Shown: positions 22,606 through 34,600 of the stretch, one piece after another
How positions within the stretch are numbered: position 1 is the stretch's first letter
Layout of the letters: each line of letters starts with the position of its first letter
NCBI GenBank assembly: GCA_030847615.1
Contig: JAUMIR010000003.1
Coordinates: 69,946,001-70,010,000, forward strand
Origin: Gambelia wislizenii
Lineage: Eukaryota > Chordata > Lepidosauria > Squamata > Crotaphytidae
DNA: 64,000 bases
Reading direction: 5' to 3'
Made by a program: the position numbers and the translations under genes
The notes under the pieces: model-generated
What the model saw: only the letters and a program-made list of their open reading frames with translations
Databases searched by the model: none
What the model was told of the DNA's origin: nothing

Positions 22606-25600
22606 CTGGATGGAGGAGAGAGAAAAGCAGGAAACTATACAGAATCATGTAATCAGTTCAATTCAAAGACAATGCTTCAAATCCCTGACCCCAACCTGCT
22701 ATAAATTAGTAGTCAATTATGGAAATACAGCATTGGCATTGTCAAGTTCAACTTACAGAAACAGGAATCTCACATACAGTGATCTTCAGCACAGTACAAA
22801 CATGCTTGAACTCTCCTGTTGGATGCCTTGGATATATAAGTGGGAAATGATTTAAGAGCTTCTCCTGCCTGAAGGACTAGTTGAATCTACCTAAAACTGG
22901 GATTGAATCTATCTAAGCTAGGCTAATCAAATACTAAAGTCATTTCTACTAAAATCTAATTCAGATATGCAATTGATAGCATGTTTTCCACTGTGCATCA
23001 ATTAGTGCCCTACACTCATATAGCAATTTCAGCTATAGTTGCAATAGCATGACCAAAATAGCCACAAACAAGCAAGAAGTTGCTTCATACAAGTGTCTTA
23101 CCCCACAGAGGTATCCCAAATAGCTGCACTCATCTTGTATGGATATTACTGTCATCATATTTCACTGGTGTTGAAAAACTCTCAGAAGCTACTGTTGGAC
23201 ATCATTATGGAACTGACCATCTTTTTAAACCTCTTATTACTTATTGTAATATTTTATCCTTACATTATTTTAATTGGTATGTAAACTGTCGGGGTCCATG
23301 AATAAAAAATATAATCTTTTAAATACATTGAAATGATCCAGTCAGCTTCCAAAAAAACAAAAACTGAGGCAATATAAGAAGGCTAATTTTGCAACTAGTC
23401 AAGACTCACAAAACTCCCAGAGTCAGGTAGACCATGACTGTACTGGCTGTAAAGCTAAAATTCACAAATTATTATGAATGGGTCCAAATGGTTCTCCAAC
23501 TAAAGTTGCTTTAAGATTAAAAGATCTAGACAAAAGGATGGGCCTTTATGATAGGCCACCTTTCTCCAACCTCTTGCTTTCCAGGTGTATTAAGCTATAA
23601 CTTCCATCATACCTGGACGGCATGACCATGCAGGATAGGGATAATAGGGATTGCTGTCCATTGATCTGGAACTTTTTCATTTGCAGAAAGCTGAGAAAGG
23701 GGAAGGGTTAATGCATGTATAGGGAACCTTGGGCCTTCCAGATGTTACTGAACTCCTACTCTCATCATTAGCCGGGGCTAATGGGAACTAGATTTCAACA
23801 GCTTCTGGATGGCCACAGGTTTCCCAGTCTTGTATTAAGGTTTTGTCAAAAGACCTGCATTTACATGAGAAACTTAATTCCAATAACAGATATCAGGACA
23901 AACATAAAGTCTGGTAATTATTTTGAGATCCCTGCTACTTAGGATTAATATTTTGCCAGCCACATTTACAAAATATAAAAACTGTGCACTCAGTTTGTCA
24001 GGTCACTCATTTTATAACAACCCATTGATCCAATTGGTTGTAGGGATGATACTGCATCCAAAGTAATCAAGTCATCACAAAGAAGCACAAAATGAAGAAC
24101 TCAGAGTAGAGTTGCAATAGAAGAAAATTATAATGGAAGTCCAAGAGTATGAACAAAGGAAGAGGATCCAGTGACACCTCCTCATCCATTAATTCAGTGC
24201 ACCATACCTTGCTGCCCATCCCTTCTTCAGATGCCAACTGGGCCTGCAGTTTCCTCACCATCACCTGCCGTTTCCACTCTGGGATAGATGAACCTCGCTC
24301 ATCATGAGTAGGCACCAACGCATCAATGTCTGGCATTCCCAGCTCATCCAGCATTGAAAGGAGGCTCCTTGGTACGACAGCATTTGGTGGCTCTGTCTTC
24401 TCACTCTGCATAGAAAACAACTGTGTTTCTAAATGCCTCTTTTCCACACCCTGAAGTAGAACAGATGGCCAAGAACATGTCATGACCTATTCTCACAATG
24501 TTATATGTCCTCTCATGTGGATTAGTTTGACCTCTTCTGAAAGAGGGTGTTTGAATATAGGTTAGGTAAATGGCTAGGCTTAGCAAGGAAAAAGTAAGCA
24601 AAATGCAACACAGAATGAGCCTGGGTAGACAAGAAACCCAAAAGAGGATACAAGAATATAGAAGAGATGAGACAGCCATTGGAGACCAGTGTTCAACATA
24701 CAGAATTTGAAAATAATGTTGTGATCCTCGCCTTCTGCAGAGATTTATTGATTTTCAGCTCAGCTGTCAGTGATTTATTGGCCTCAGCAGGTTTCACCAT
24801 GCTGAACATCTGTGAAGCTGGAAAAAAGACAAAACAATAGAGCTATTTTACAGGGCCATCCAAAAAGGTCTATGAGGAGAGCTAGAAAATGCAACTGTTC
24901 ATTGACAATCTTAAATACTTTTGATCTACATAGCTGAGAGCATGTTAAATTTTTTCCCATGGATTGTGAAAAAGTAATGTAGACAATCGTGTGTTTTACT
25001 GTTTTTTGATCTTCGGTGTACCGTGTTCCTTTCTTAGTCTGAGTAAGTAACACACATGCAGACATACAATGTAACATGAACACACATACAGCATAACAAG
25101 ATACAGTGTGAGAGATGTGTTGATAAGATCTCCCTTTCAACTCTGTTATAAACAGTATACTTATACCGTGGGCCCTTGGTATCAGCTGGGGTTTGGTTCC
25201 AGGACCCCCTGTGGATACCCAAATCTGTGGATGCTCAAGTCCCATTGGCATAGTAAAGGTATATGAAAGTATATAAATATGAGTACAGTATATAAAAAGT
25301 ACATAAAGTATATTTAAAAGTATATAAAATGTATATAAAAAGTATATAAATGGCATAATCCCTTTATATACAAAGGTGAACAGCAAGGTTTGCCTTTTGA
25401 AAATTTTTAAAATATTTTCAAGCCATGGATGGTTGAATTTACAATCATTTACAATCATAGCAATGGTGTCACAATATGAATACAAAACAGATACAAGTCA
25501 TAAACCTAGCTTACAACATTGTAACTGCCTAACAGGATGGTAGTCAATACAGGTTGAGTATCCCTTATCCAAAATGCTTGGGACCAGAAGTGTTTTGGAT

Positions 25601-28600
25601 TTTGGATTTTTTTTCCAGATTTTGGAATACAAGTAGTGTAAGGCATACTGTATTTGTGAAGCTGGAGAGAGACTGAGGATCTGTGGAATGGTGGAAATCC
25701 AAGGGTAGTGCTTGGTGCAAATCCATGCCTGCTGCCATTTCACAGATCCTCCCGTTTCTCTCCAGCTTTGCATCTCTTGCGTTTCTCCCCAGTCTTGCAT
25801 CTCTGTGCAGATCTCCAGGAAGCCTGCCAGCTGCCTGCTTCCACCTTATGAATGAATGACCAGGAGTCCTGCCACTGCAACCTTGGATACAAGAAAGCCC
25901 CAAAAATGTGTGCCTCGCAACCAGGGCTTGCCGCCTCCTCCACTACTGCCCTTTGCCATTTTATAAATAAGTTTTTTAAAGTTTTGGATCTTGGAGCATT
26001 TGGGATTTCCAGATTAGAGATGCTCAGACTGTATTTTTTTAGTACAGTCAGCCCTTGGTATCCATGGATTTGGCATCCATGGATTCCACCATCCACATCT
26101 TGACAATATTCCAAACCCTCCCCCGCCCCCTCCAAAAAAAACCCTTGCTGTTGCCATTTTATATAAGGGACACCATTTTATTAGCTAACACACATTGGAA
26201 ACTGTTTAATGCAGTGTAGATGTGTAAATAGCTATTGCTTAAAACAATTTGTAAGCCGCTCTGATAGCCTTGTGGCTGAAGAGCGGGGTATAAATATCTA
26301 AATAAATAAATAAATAAATGGGACCTGAGCATCCATGGATTTTGGTATCCATGGGGGGTCCTGGAACCAAACCCCGGCAGATACCAAAGGCCCACTATAT
26401 TTAGGTAATGTGCAACCATCCTGCACATCATGAACCTCAACTGTCCCTTACTGTTGCTTTTAAAACCTGGCAACCCTAGATGGTGGCAAATATAGTTTGA
26501 TTCACATTTCAAAAGGAATCTAACCAACCTAACTCACATTTCCTACACATAGTAGCAAAGGCCCTCTTAGATTACACAATTAAAGCAGTATGATTCCACT
26601 TTAACTGCCACAGTTTCGTTCTATGGAATCCTCAGATTTGTTGTTTGGGGAGAGTATTTAGAATTCTCAGCCAGAGAGCTCTAGTGTCTTACTTACTCCA
26701 GGATTCCATAGGATGCATCCATTGCAGTCAAAGTGCAATCATACTGCTATAATTGTGTTGTGTGAAAGGGCCTCTGAATTAATATTGACATTAGATGGCA
26801 GTTGTCCTTCTGTGAATGTCACAAAGCAATTCTTGGCTTAAAAGATAGCATGTATACAAAAAGTCAGAGTTTAGGGGAAACAGATACAAAATTTGCATCT
26901 GGTGGGGAATACATACAAAGTAAATGCAAACATTTGTATGCTAGACATATTGGAGAAAACACGAAGGGACTAAACACAGACAAAACCAACACAGATTGCT
27001 CAATCCATCTTTTCATTGTACTGCCTCCACACTGCTTCCATTCTACACTAGCTTTTTGCAGGTGTTAAATGAGCATGTGGGGAAGGACACAATGGAAATG
27101 TAACTGTCTTCTTTCTTCCCCATCTCCACACTGTCCTCCAGAGATCTAAACCAGGGATGCCCAAACTGGTTGACACCCACTTCTGCCCTCTGCCTAATCA
27201 ATCTGCCATCTTGTATTACTCCTAGGACAGTGACCTCAGTCAAATTCATTGAGATGGGGGGGGGGTGAAAACCTCCCCCAAGCTCTCAACATCTCACATT
27301 TGAAATAATGGGTTTCCTGCCAATAGTGGATCCCAATGGATAGGACTGAGAAGGAAGTATATGGAGGCAGCCTCCCCTCTCCACCAAGTCTGCTGTTTCT
27401 TCACTGCTAAGAATCAAGGAGAAACAAGAATTTTACTGGAGATTGCTGGGTGAGTGTGTGGTGTGTGCATATGCACATGTGCAAAGGCTCTTGCGTCTAC
27501 ATCCCACCCAGTAATCCTTAGAACTCAGCAGGAAGGGAATGTGGATTTAAACTCCTAGCATATATGTAGAAATGAGTCTGTATAGGGCAGCGGTGGGCAA
27601 ACAATCTGCATGTGGCCCCTAAGAGACCCCCAACACCCAACCAGACTCCTTAGACTGTCCATTTTCTGATGGAAAAAAGGGGAAGCAAATTGCCTCTTCT
27701 AGAAGCCTCCAAAAGCAGTGATTCTTCTTTTAAATAGGTCACAGGATGTCCTTGCATTGCTTATCACCATTTTTCAAAACTAGAAGCAGATTTCCCCTTA
27801 CCTCTGGTCTGTTTCAGCAGCAGCTGCTGTTGTCATTGTCCATGCAGCCCTCAGGGGGTCTCAAGTTCAGAAATTGGGACCTGAGGTTGTCCACCTCTGA
27901 TGAAGGAGATGTGTGTGTGTACTCACATGCATGCACACAAACATGGCTGCATGTGGATATGGAGACCTACCCCTCCAATCAGCACTGGGTGTGGCCTTCA
28001 GGAGGACCAAAGAAGTTGTACACCCCACATACACAACCCGTCATGCATGCTGACTCTTTCCACAAAATCAGGAATCCTGTCAAAAAGCAGCATCTCCAAT
28101 TATTTAAGCTCTGTTCAAAACTTTTGTTAAGGTTTGCAACTATAGTACTGGATGTGATTGAAAGTCTTGACCATGTTCTGTCTACATATTCACTGAACAT
28201 TTGAAAGGGTCTATTTTGTTTCAGGGCTGTTCTTCACTTATTTTTGTCTGGCATTTTAGTTTAGCAAGAAAAGCTAATGGGGATGGCTTTACTCACTGGG
28301 TGTTTTCTGAAGATGGCGATTAACTTCTTTCTGCATGTTTGATGAAGGGCTTATATTTGACTGAAGAGGTCTCATCGCCTGTTGGGCCTAAAAATACATA
28401 CAGAGAGTTTATAAGGTTCAATAAATGCAGCTTTTTGTCTTTGGAGATTTTCAGACCGCGTTTTAGAGTGCCTAGGGCAGGAGGAGCTTTCGGGAGAGGG
28501 ACGGCGATCTTGCGCAGCAGGGGGGCGTTTTCGGACGCTGTTGTCCCTCTCCCGAAACCATCCGTGTCACTTCCGTGAAGCTTTGGAAGCCTCAGCGCCA

Positions 28601-31600
28601 TATTTTAATCACGGGCAACAAACATTTGTGGCCTGTATTTTTCTACTTCTAAATGAATGTGAAACCATCTTGCCTTATAAGAGCAATGAGGTCAAAATCT
28701 AAGCCAAAAATCCATAGCAGGTTAAACACTGAGAATGTGTCACATAACAATCAGGTGATTCTTTAAGTGCAATTATTACCTTGCCATTTGCCAAACCTGT
28801 GATGTCATCACGCAGTACCTGCTGACACTCTTGTCTTACTGCAGCTTTGTGGTATTTATTGTTTTTCTCTGGCGATCTTCCTTTGATCTTGGCTTCCTGA
28901 GCCTCTTGATTCCTAAAACCACTTTGCCGGTCTCCCTATTAGGAAACAGGGGTAGCAGCACAGGAAAATATAAATAATTTTCTGTATTTAAGGCTGAGTG
29001 CAGGAAAATGTGACTACTTTCTGAAGAGGCAGTAGGAAACCATTGTCTGTAGTAAAAGCCCCACATAAACTATTAAACAAATAGAGAATACTGTATACTC
29101 ATCCACACATTCTTCTGAAAACACAGCACCCAAATCATGAAAGCTACTCATACCTGTTTATTTTGTCCATTTCTTTATTTGAAGATTTCTATCCTGCCTT
29201 TCATTTCCTCTAAGGCTGTATCCAGATTAAACACAAAAATGCAATAAAATACTAAAGTGAAAATAAATACAATGCCTGAACTGTAGCTTTAAAATAGTGA
29301 GATGTAAGGATAAAAAAAAATAGACAATAGATAGAAATAGATAACAATGTATAGACAGCATAGGAAGTAAAGAGATTAAAGGAATGATAGAATAAAGTAC
29401 AGTAGTATTTTCTGGCCTCCTCATACTCCAGAAAAAGAGAGAGTGAGAAAGAGAGAGATTACACCAACCAAATATCTGTGGTGAGGGAGCTCCATACTTG
29501 GGGTGCTATTACTTAAAAGACCCATTTGCCTGATCCTGCTAATGCACATTGGAAGCAGGACCTCAGACACTGAACAGATAGAGAGAGCAGATTCATGTTT
29601 AGACCTGGCTAGCTACTGCAATGTCCTACTTTTAAATCTTTGCCATCAAATGTGGTTATTTGCTGTGTGCAGACTGGAGAGATTATGGAAAATATCTAAG
29701 CAATTCAGCAGGTAGCATTATTTCATACATTTTCATTATCATGAAACAACACTGGGGGGAAAAATTTCAATGGAAATAGGAGAAGGAGGGCAAAACATAA
29801 GGTGGGAGGGCTTAATAACATGGAGTGATACAAAAGCACAGTTAATAATAGTACTGTAAATAGAAAGTATTGTATGATATATCTGTTTTATGGGTGGATT
29901 CCATACTTAGGTTTAGAAGCACTCCTAATCACATCTGAGCAAACTAGTTGGTATCCTGATATTGGGTTTAAGTTCTGGGTTTTCCCCCACCCTTGGACAC
30001 TATGTTTTCTGTGTGCTGCCCTGTCACTGGTGTGTGAATCAATTCCACATCCAGGAATCAGTGGGCTTCTGCCCTAGACAACTATCCTCTAAGAGTGTGT
30101 TGGGGATAACATATGTAGCTATATGTTGCATGTTTGCTGGTTTTGTACCTCATCTCTTGAATGTATGGCAGAGAACGGGTGTGCTGTTTGTCCTATAAGT
30201 CTTGGTGTTGACATGGTTTCTCTGTTAACCAATTTAAAATTCAATCATCTGTTCTTCAACAATTGATCTATCGGACTGAACATACTGATATGATACCAAA
30301 AGCACAATATATGTACAGTAGTACCATTTTCTTTTTCACTTTACAAAAGTAAAATCAAAACAAAAAAGGTCCACAGACTACAAATAAGTGTTCTTTTAAT
30401 TCTAAGCCCCATGAATGTATTAAAGCAAGCAGTATTTCAGCCAAAGTTATGGAAACATATCTCCTGACACTGTTTTTGAGACTATTTCACAAAAAGAATT
30501 AAAACAAAGTTGCTCACCACAGTTGCTATTCAAGATGTTCAGATATTCTGAGTGGGTTTTGCACTTCTGGAAACCAACAGGCTAGATTTTAGTTCCAACT
30601 GTAGAAACTCCAAAATCAGTGCTGGCCTCAACCGTCACCAACAGGAGGCCTTTCAGACTCCAGTGAGTAAAACTGACAGCATAAATTATGGAATTGTTCA
30701 AAGAGATACATACCTGTTACACATTTCCTGTCCTTGAGAGGACTCATTTGGAACAGAAAAGACAAGGCGGACAAATACTGTTCTGATTAGATCCAGTCCT
30801 TAGGAAGATCAAAATTTCACAACCAACCAGTGAATATTACTCAAGAAGAGGAAAAATTGGTGAACTTAACACATCTAGACAGGCAGCCAGAGACAGCATT
30901 GTGGGATAAATGCCAGCAGGAGGAAAACTGCAGGTCAAGGAGTCACAATTAGCATTCCATTAATATTTGAAGTATGCGCATCAGGTGGCAGGAGAGGGAA
31001 AGAGTGCTGGAACCTTTGGTTGTATGAGCAGCCATGGGTCACTGCCCCAGCCCCTCAAACAGCCTCACCTTCCATTTCCATTCATTTCCTAAAATGTATG
31101 AATTTTGAACAGAAAGAGAAAAGTTGCCTGAGTTTAGCAGAGCCAAACTACTTCCACTGAGACTACCTAGATTTTCAGACAACACTGTTATAGTGTTTCT
31201 ATTCCACTATATTTGCTCTGGCTGCCTCCTGTTGAATCCTGGGATTTGCAGTTTAAGGAGGAGCATTTACAACTCTCAGCCAGAGAGCTCTTAGACCTCA
31301 CTAAACTACAAACCCCAGAATTTCACAGCAGGAAGCCAGAGCAGTTAATGTGGAATAGTAACACTATAACAGTGTAGTCTGAAAATCTCCTATTTCTCAG
31401 GGACTTTGCACATGGTTGTTTCATCTTCAGGGCCAGAGATCAGCCAGTGGTCAAGCAAAAGCTGCCTGAGTTGCATCCAGTCTCCCAAGCTGCTCAGTGC
31501 AAAATGAGTTGCTGAATCATCTCAGAATCCTCTGCAAAGATTTAAAGCTAAATCACGTACAACTTTAAAGCAGCAGCAGCAGCAGGAGAGGTCTGGTTTT

Positions 31601-34600
31601 TATCAAGGTAGTAGCAGCAGGGAGATTAGTTTAATCTTTCTCTCCACAATGTCATTTTCCAGCTCTAAGGGTTTGTCTACATGGGCAATATACCCATCTT
31701 GCCCCCAGCTTAGAGCCCTGCAGTCCTGATGATGCAGGGCTTTTGTCCCATTCTGCCCCTGGACAATCCTTACCACCCCTGGGACAAAGATGGGGATAAG
31801 ATGGGGTAGGCCCTTTACTGTGTGTGTGTGTGTGTGTTTTAAACCTGTTTTAATCTGCTCCCACTGAGAAGGAATGGATTGAGCCCCGCGTGTCCACAGG
31901 AGCCCATGCAAGCCGCCTGGCCCATCACTGCAGCTGCCAGTCTACCTTGCTCTTCCAAAGCAGGAAGGGGTCCCGCAGCATGTGACCAAGGCTGGTCACA
32001 TGCAGGGGGCTTGATTACATGTTGCAGGCCAGCTTCCTCACTGGAGCACAGGAGATGGTGGCAGCACTTTGTTTGGACTCTGGCCTGTTTGGAGGCAGTA
32101 AAGGGGGAGGAAATGGTCTGATATACGGCCAGGATATGCTGGTGGGGAGCCGGCATATCCTGGCTCATGTAGATGAGCCCTAAGACATCCCACCAGCTGC
32201 TATTCACTGTTCATTGTGTGGAAGAATGCACATTACCTACACCATGCCCATATTTTTAGAAGCAAGAGCACCTTCCAAGAAGTTATTTCAGAAAAACAGG
32301 ATGGAGGGAGAGAGTTTTTATCCTTTTATCAGTGTCACTACTTTGACCAAAAATGAAGCCCCACTAGCAGCTTAAAAGTAAATGAAGCTGTGAGATCTAT
32401 CTATGTCAGGTGGGGCACAGCTCTTACATGAATAAAGTCTCTCATCAGAGCAACCTCCATACATTATATATGGATATAATGGATTAGTGAGGATTGATTA
32501 CAAAAGCGTAATTTCATTAAGAGGTTAGGATAAAATAATGAGCCACAAAATGAGGTAACTCAGAACAATTCACCTGTCAACAGTTTCCAGGTATGCTAGG
32601 TTTTCAAGGATTATTATATGAGAGAGTCTGGAGCAATAAACACCTGAGGCAAAGCACAAAAATCAGTGTGTATAGAGCCATCGTACTGTCTATCCTCCTT
32701 TATGGATCTGAAACATGGGTCACCTATCGCCACCACCTACGACTCCTCGAGCGCTTTCATCAGCGCTGTCTACGCACAATCCTAAATATACACTGGACTG
32801 ACTATGTGACGAATGTTGCTGTCCTTGAGCAAGCAGGGATCACCAGCATTGAGGCCATGATATTGAGAACACAGCTGCGCTGGGCAGGGCACGTTTCTAG
32901 GATGGAGGACCATCGCCTCCCAAAAATACTACTCTACGGTGAACTCACCACGGGTCAGCGTAAGAGGGGCGCTCCAAAAAAGCGATACAAAGACTCCCTG
33001 AAACAACATCTCAGGCTTGGCCAAATTGATCACCAACAGTGGTCCGCCCTGGCCTCACATCGGGAGGCATGGAGACGTACTATCCACAATGCTGCAGCCT
33101 TATTTGAGAACTCACGCCGAACAAGTCTTGAAGAGAAACGACAACGCAGAAAGAATCACAACCCAAAAACATCACCCAAGGAGACCTTCTGCTGTGCTTT
33201 TTGCAACCGGACTTGTTTATCTCGTATTGGCCTTTTTAGTCATCAGCGCGCTTGCAGAAGGCGCGGGATGAGTCCTTCCTGAATCTTCATTTGCGAAGAA
33301 AAGCCAGAGAGAGAGAGAGATGAGAAGACTCATATCTCCATTTCCCAAATATCAGGACCGGTTTAAGGAATTTTGGGGCCCCCTGCAATGCTTTACTTTG
33401 GGGCCCCCATATGTTTATCTCAGATCAATGTAACCTAACCTATTCACCGTACAGGATGTTCAGATTATAGTAGGACCCCCGTATCCCTGGATTCATTATC
33501 CATGGGACACAAAACAGCACACCTACCATAGAGTCTTCCTAGAAAATGTGTCTTCCCTAGCCCTTTTCTAGGCCTTCCAAGGCAACTCTATGGTATTTTA
33601 AACCAGAAATCCCATTATTTTCATATTAAGGAGGCCAACACGGGGCCCTCTCTTGACCTCGGGGCCCCCTCTTGACCTCGGGGCCCCCTGCTAATGCTGA
33701 TTTGGCAGACAGGTTAAACCGGCCCTGCCAAATATGTAACTCACTTCTATTTATCTGATTTTATTACTAACATGAACTCATGCAAAGTTCTTGCGATGCA
33801 CAGAAAACACTTGTGAAAAACCCCAAATGTGGCCTGATAATGCCACAAGGTGTGGCCTTATCACCAAATCTGATGCAATAATGCCACACAACATACAGCC
33901 CTATCTGCACCAGACTTGGGGTATACCACCTAAATCCAGGTTTGAGAAAACCCACAGTTTTCTCCAAAGTTTGCCGGAGACTTCAGAGAAAACTGAAGCA
34001 TGAACAAAGGATCCACACTGGATTCAGGAGGTGGGGAGGAGGACAATCACTGCCTGACAGGCGCCGCCATTCCTCCCGCCCCTCATCAGTGCTGCCACTG
34101 CTGGCTCTGCCCTCCCAGTGTGCAGCTGCTCATTCTGACCTCAAAATTAGCAGCCACACACTGGGAAGGCAGAGCCCTGGTGCAGTAACTTGTTCTGAGG
34201 TCAGAACAAGTGGCCGCACACTAGCAGAGGTGTCGCCAATGACCTGCAGTAGTGGGTTTATCTAACTGGAGGTAAAAATCCAGATGAATCAGATTTGGGC
34301 TTCGGCCAAGGTGTGGCACTCAAATCTGGGCCAGAGCAGTATGAATTTCATCACATTTCATCACATGCAGCTCTGGACCAAACTAGTCAGAATTTCAATC
34401 AGATTTTTACTCCCAATGTAAACAAGCCCTACAAAATGTTCCATTAACATTATCAGAAAAATCAACCCAGACATTCCCACCAAAAGTCTACTTGCTTGCT
34501 CACTAGGGATAAACGTAATATTCTCTATTATTTGTTTTTCTGTTAAAAAATGGGTTTCATGACTCTCAGGAAGCCCTATCAGGGAAGAATAATAGAGCAT

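Noticed and set aside
24732..24809. Exon 8 starting at the second CAG (24809) in phase 0 directly after exon 5
   Set aside because: The stronger pyrimidine-tract acceptor at 24818-24820 with phase 1 fits the extra base left by exon 7, so the longer exon is preferred, though the shorter one is not excluded.
24784..25485. 233-codon minus-strand open frame
   Set aside because: Low-complexity hydrophobic text from AT-rich tandem repeat and Tigger fragment; the real exon 8 uses another frame there.
33301..33318. GA run after the LINE tail as an independent microsatellite
   Set aside because: It directly follows the LINE stop codon and is more simply part of that element's 3' end.
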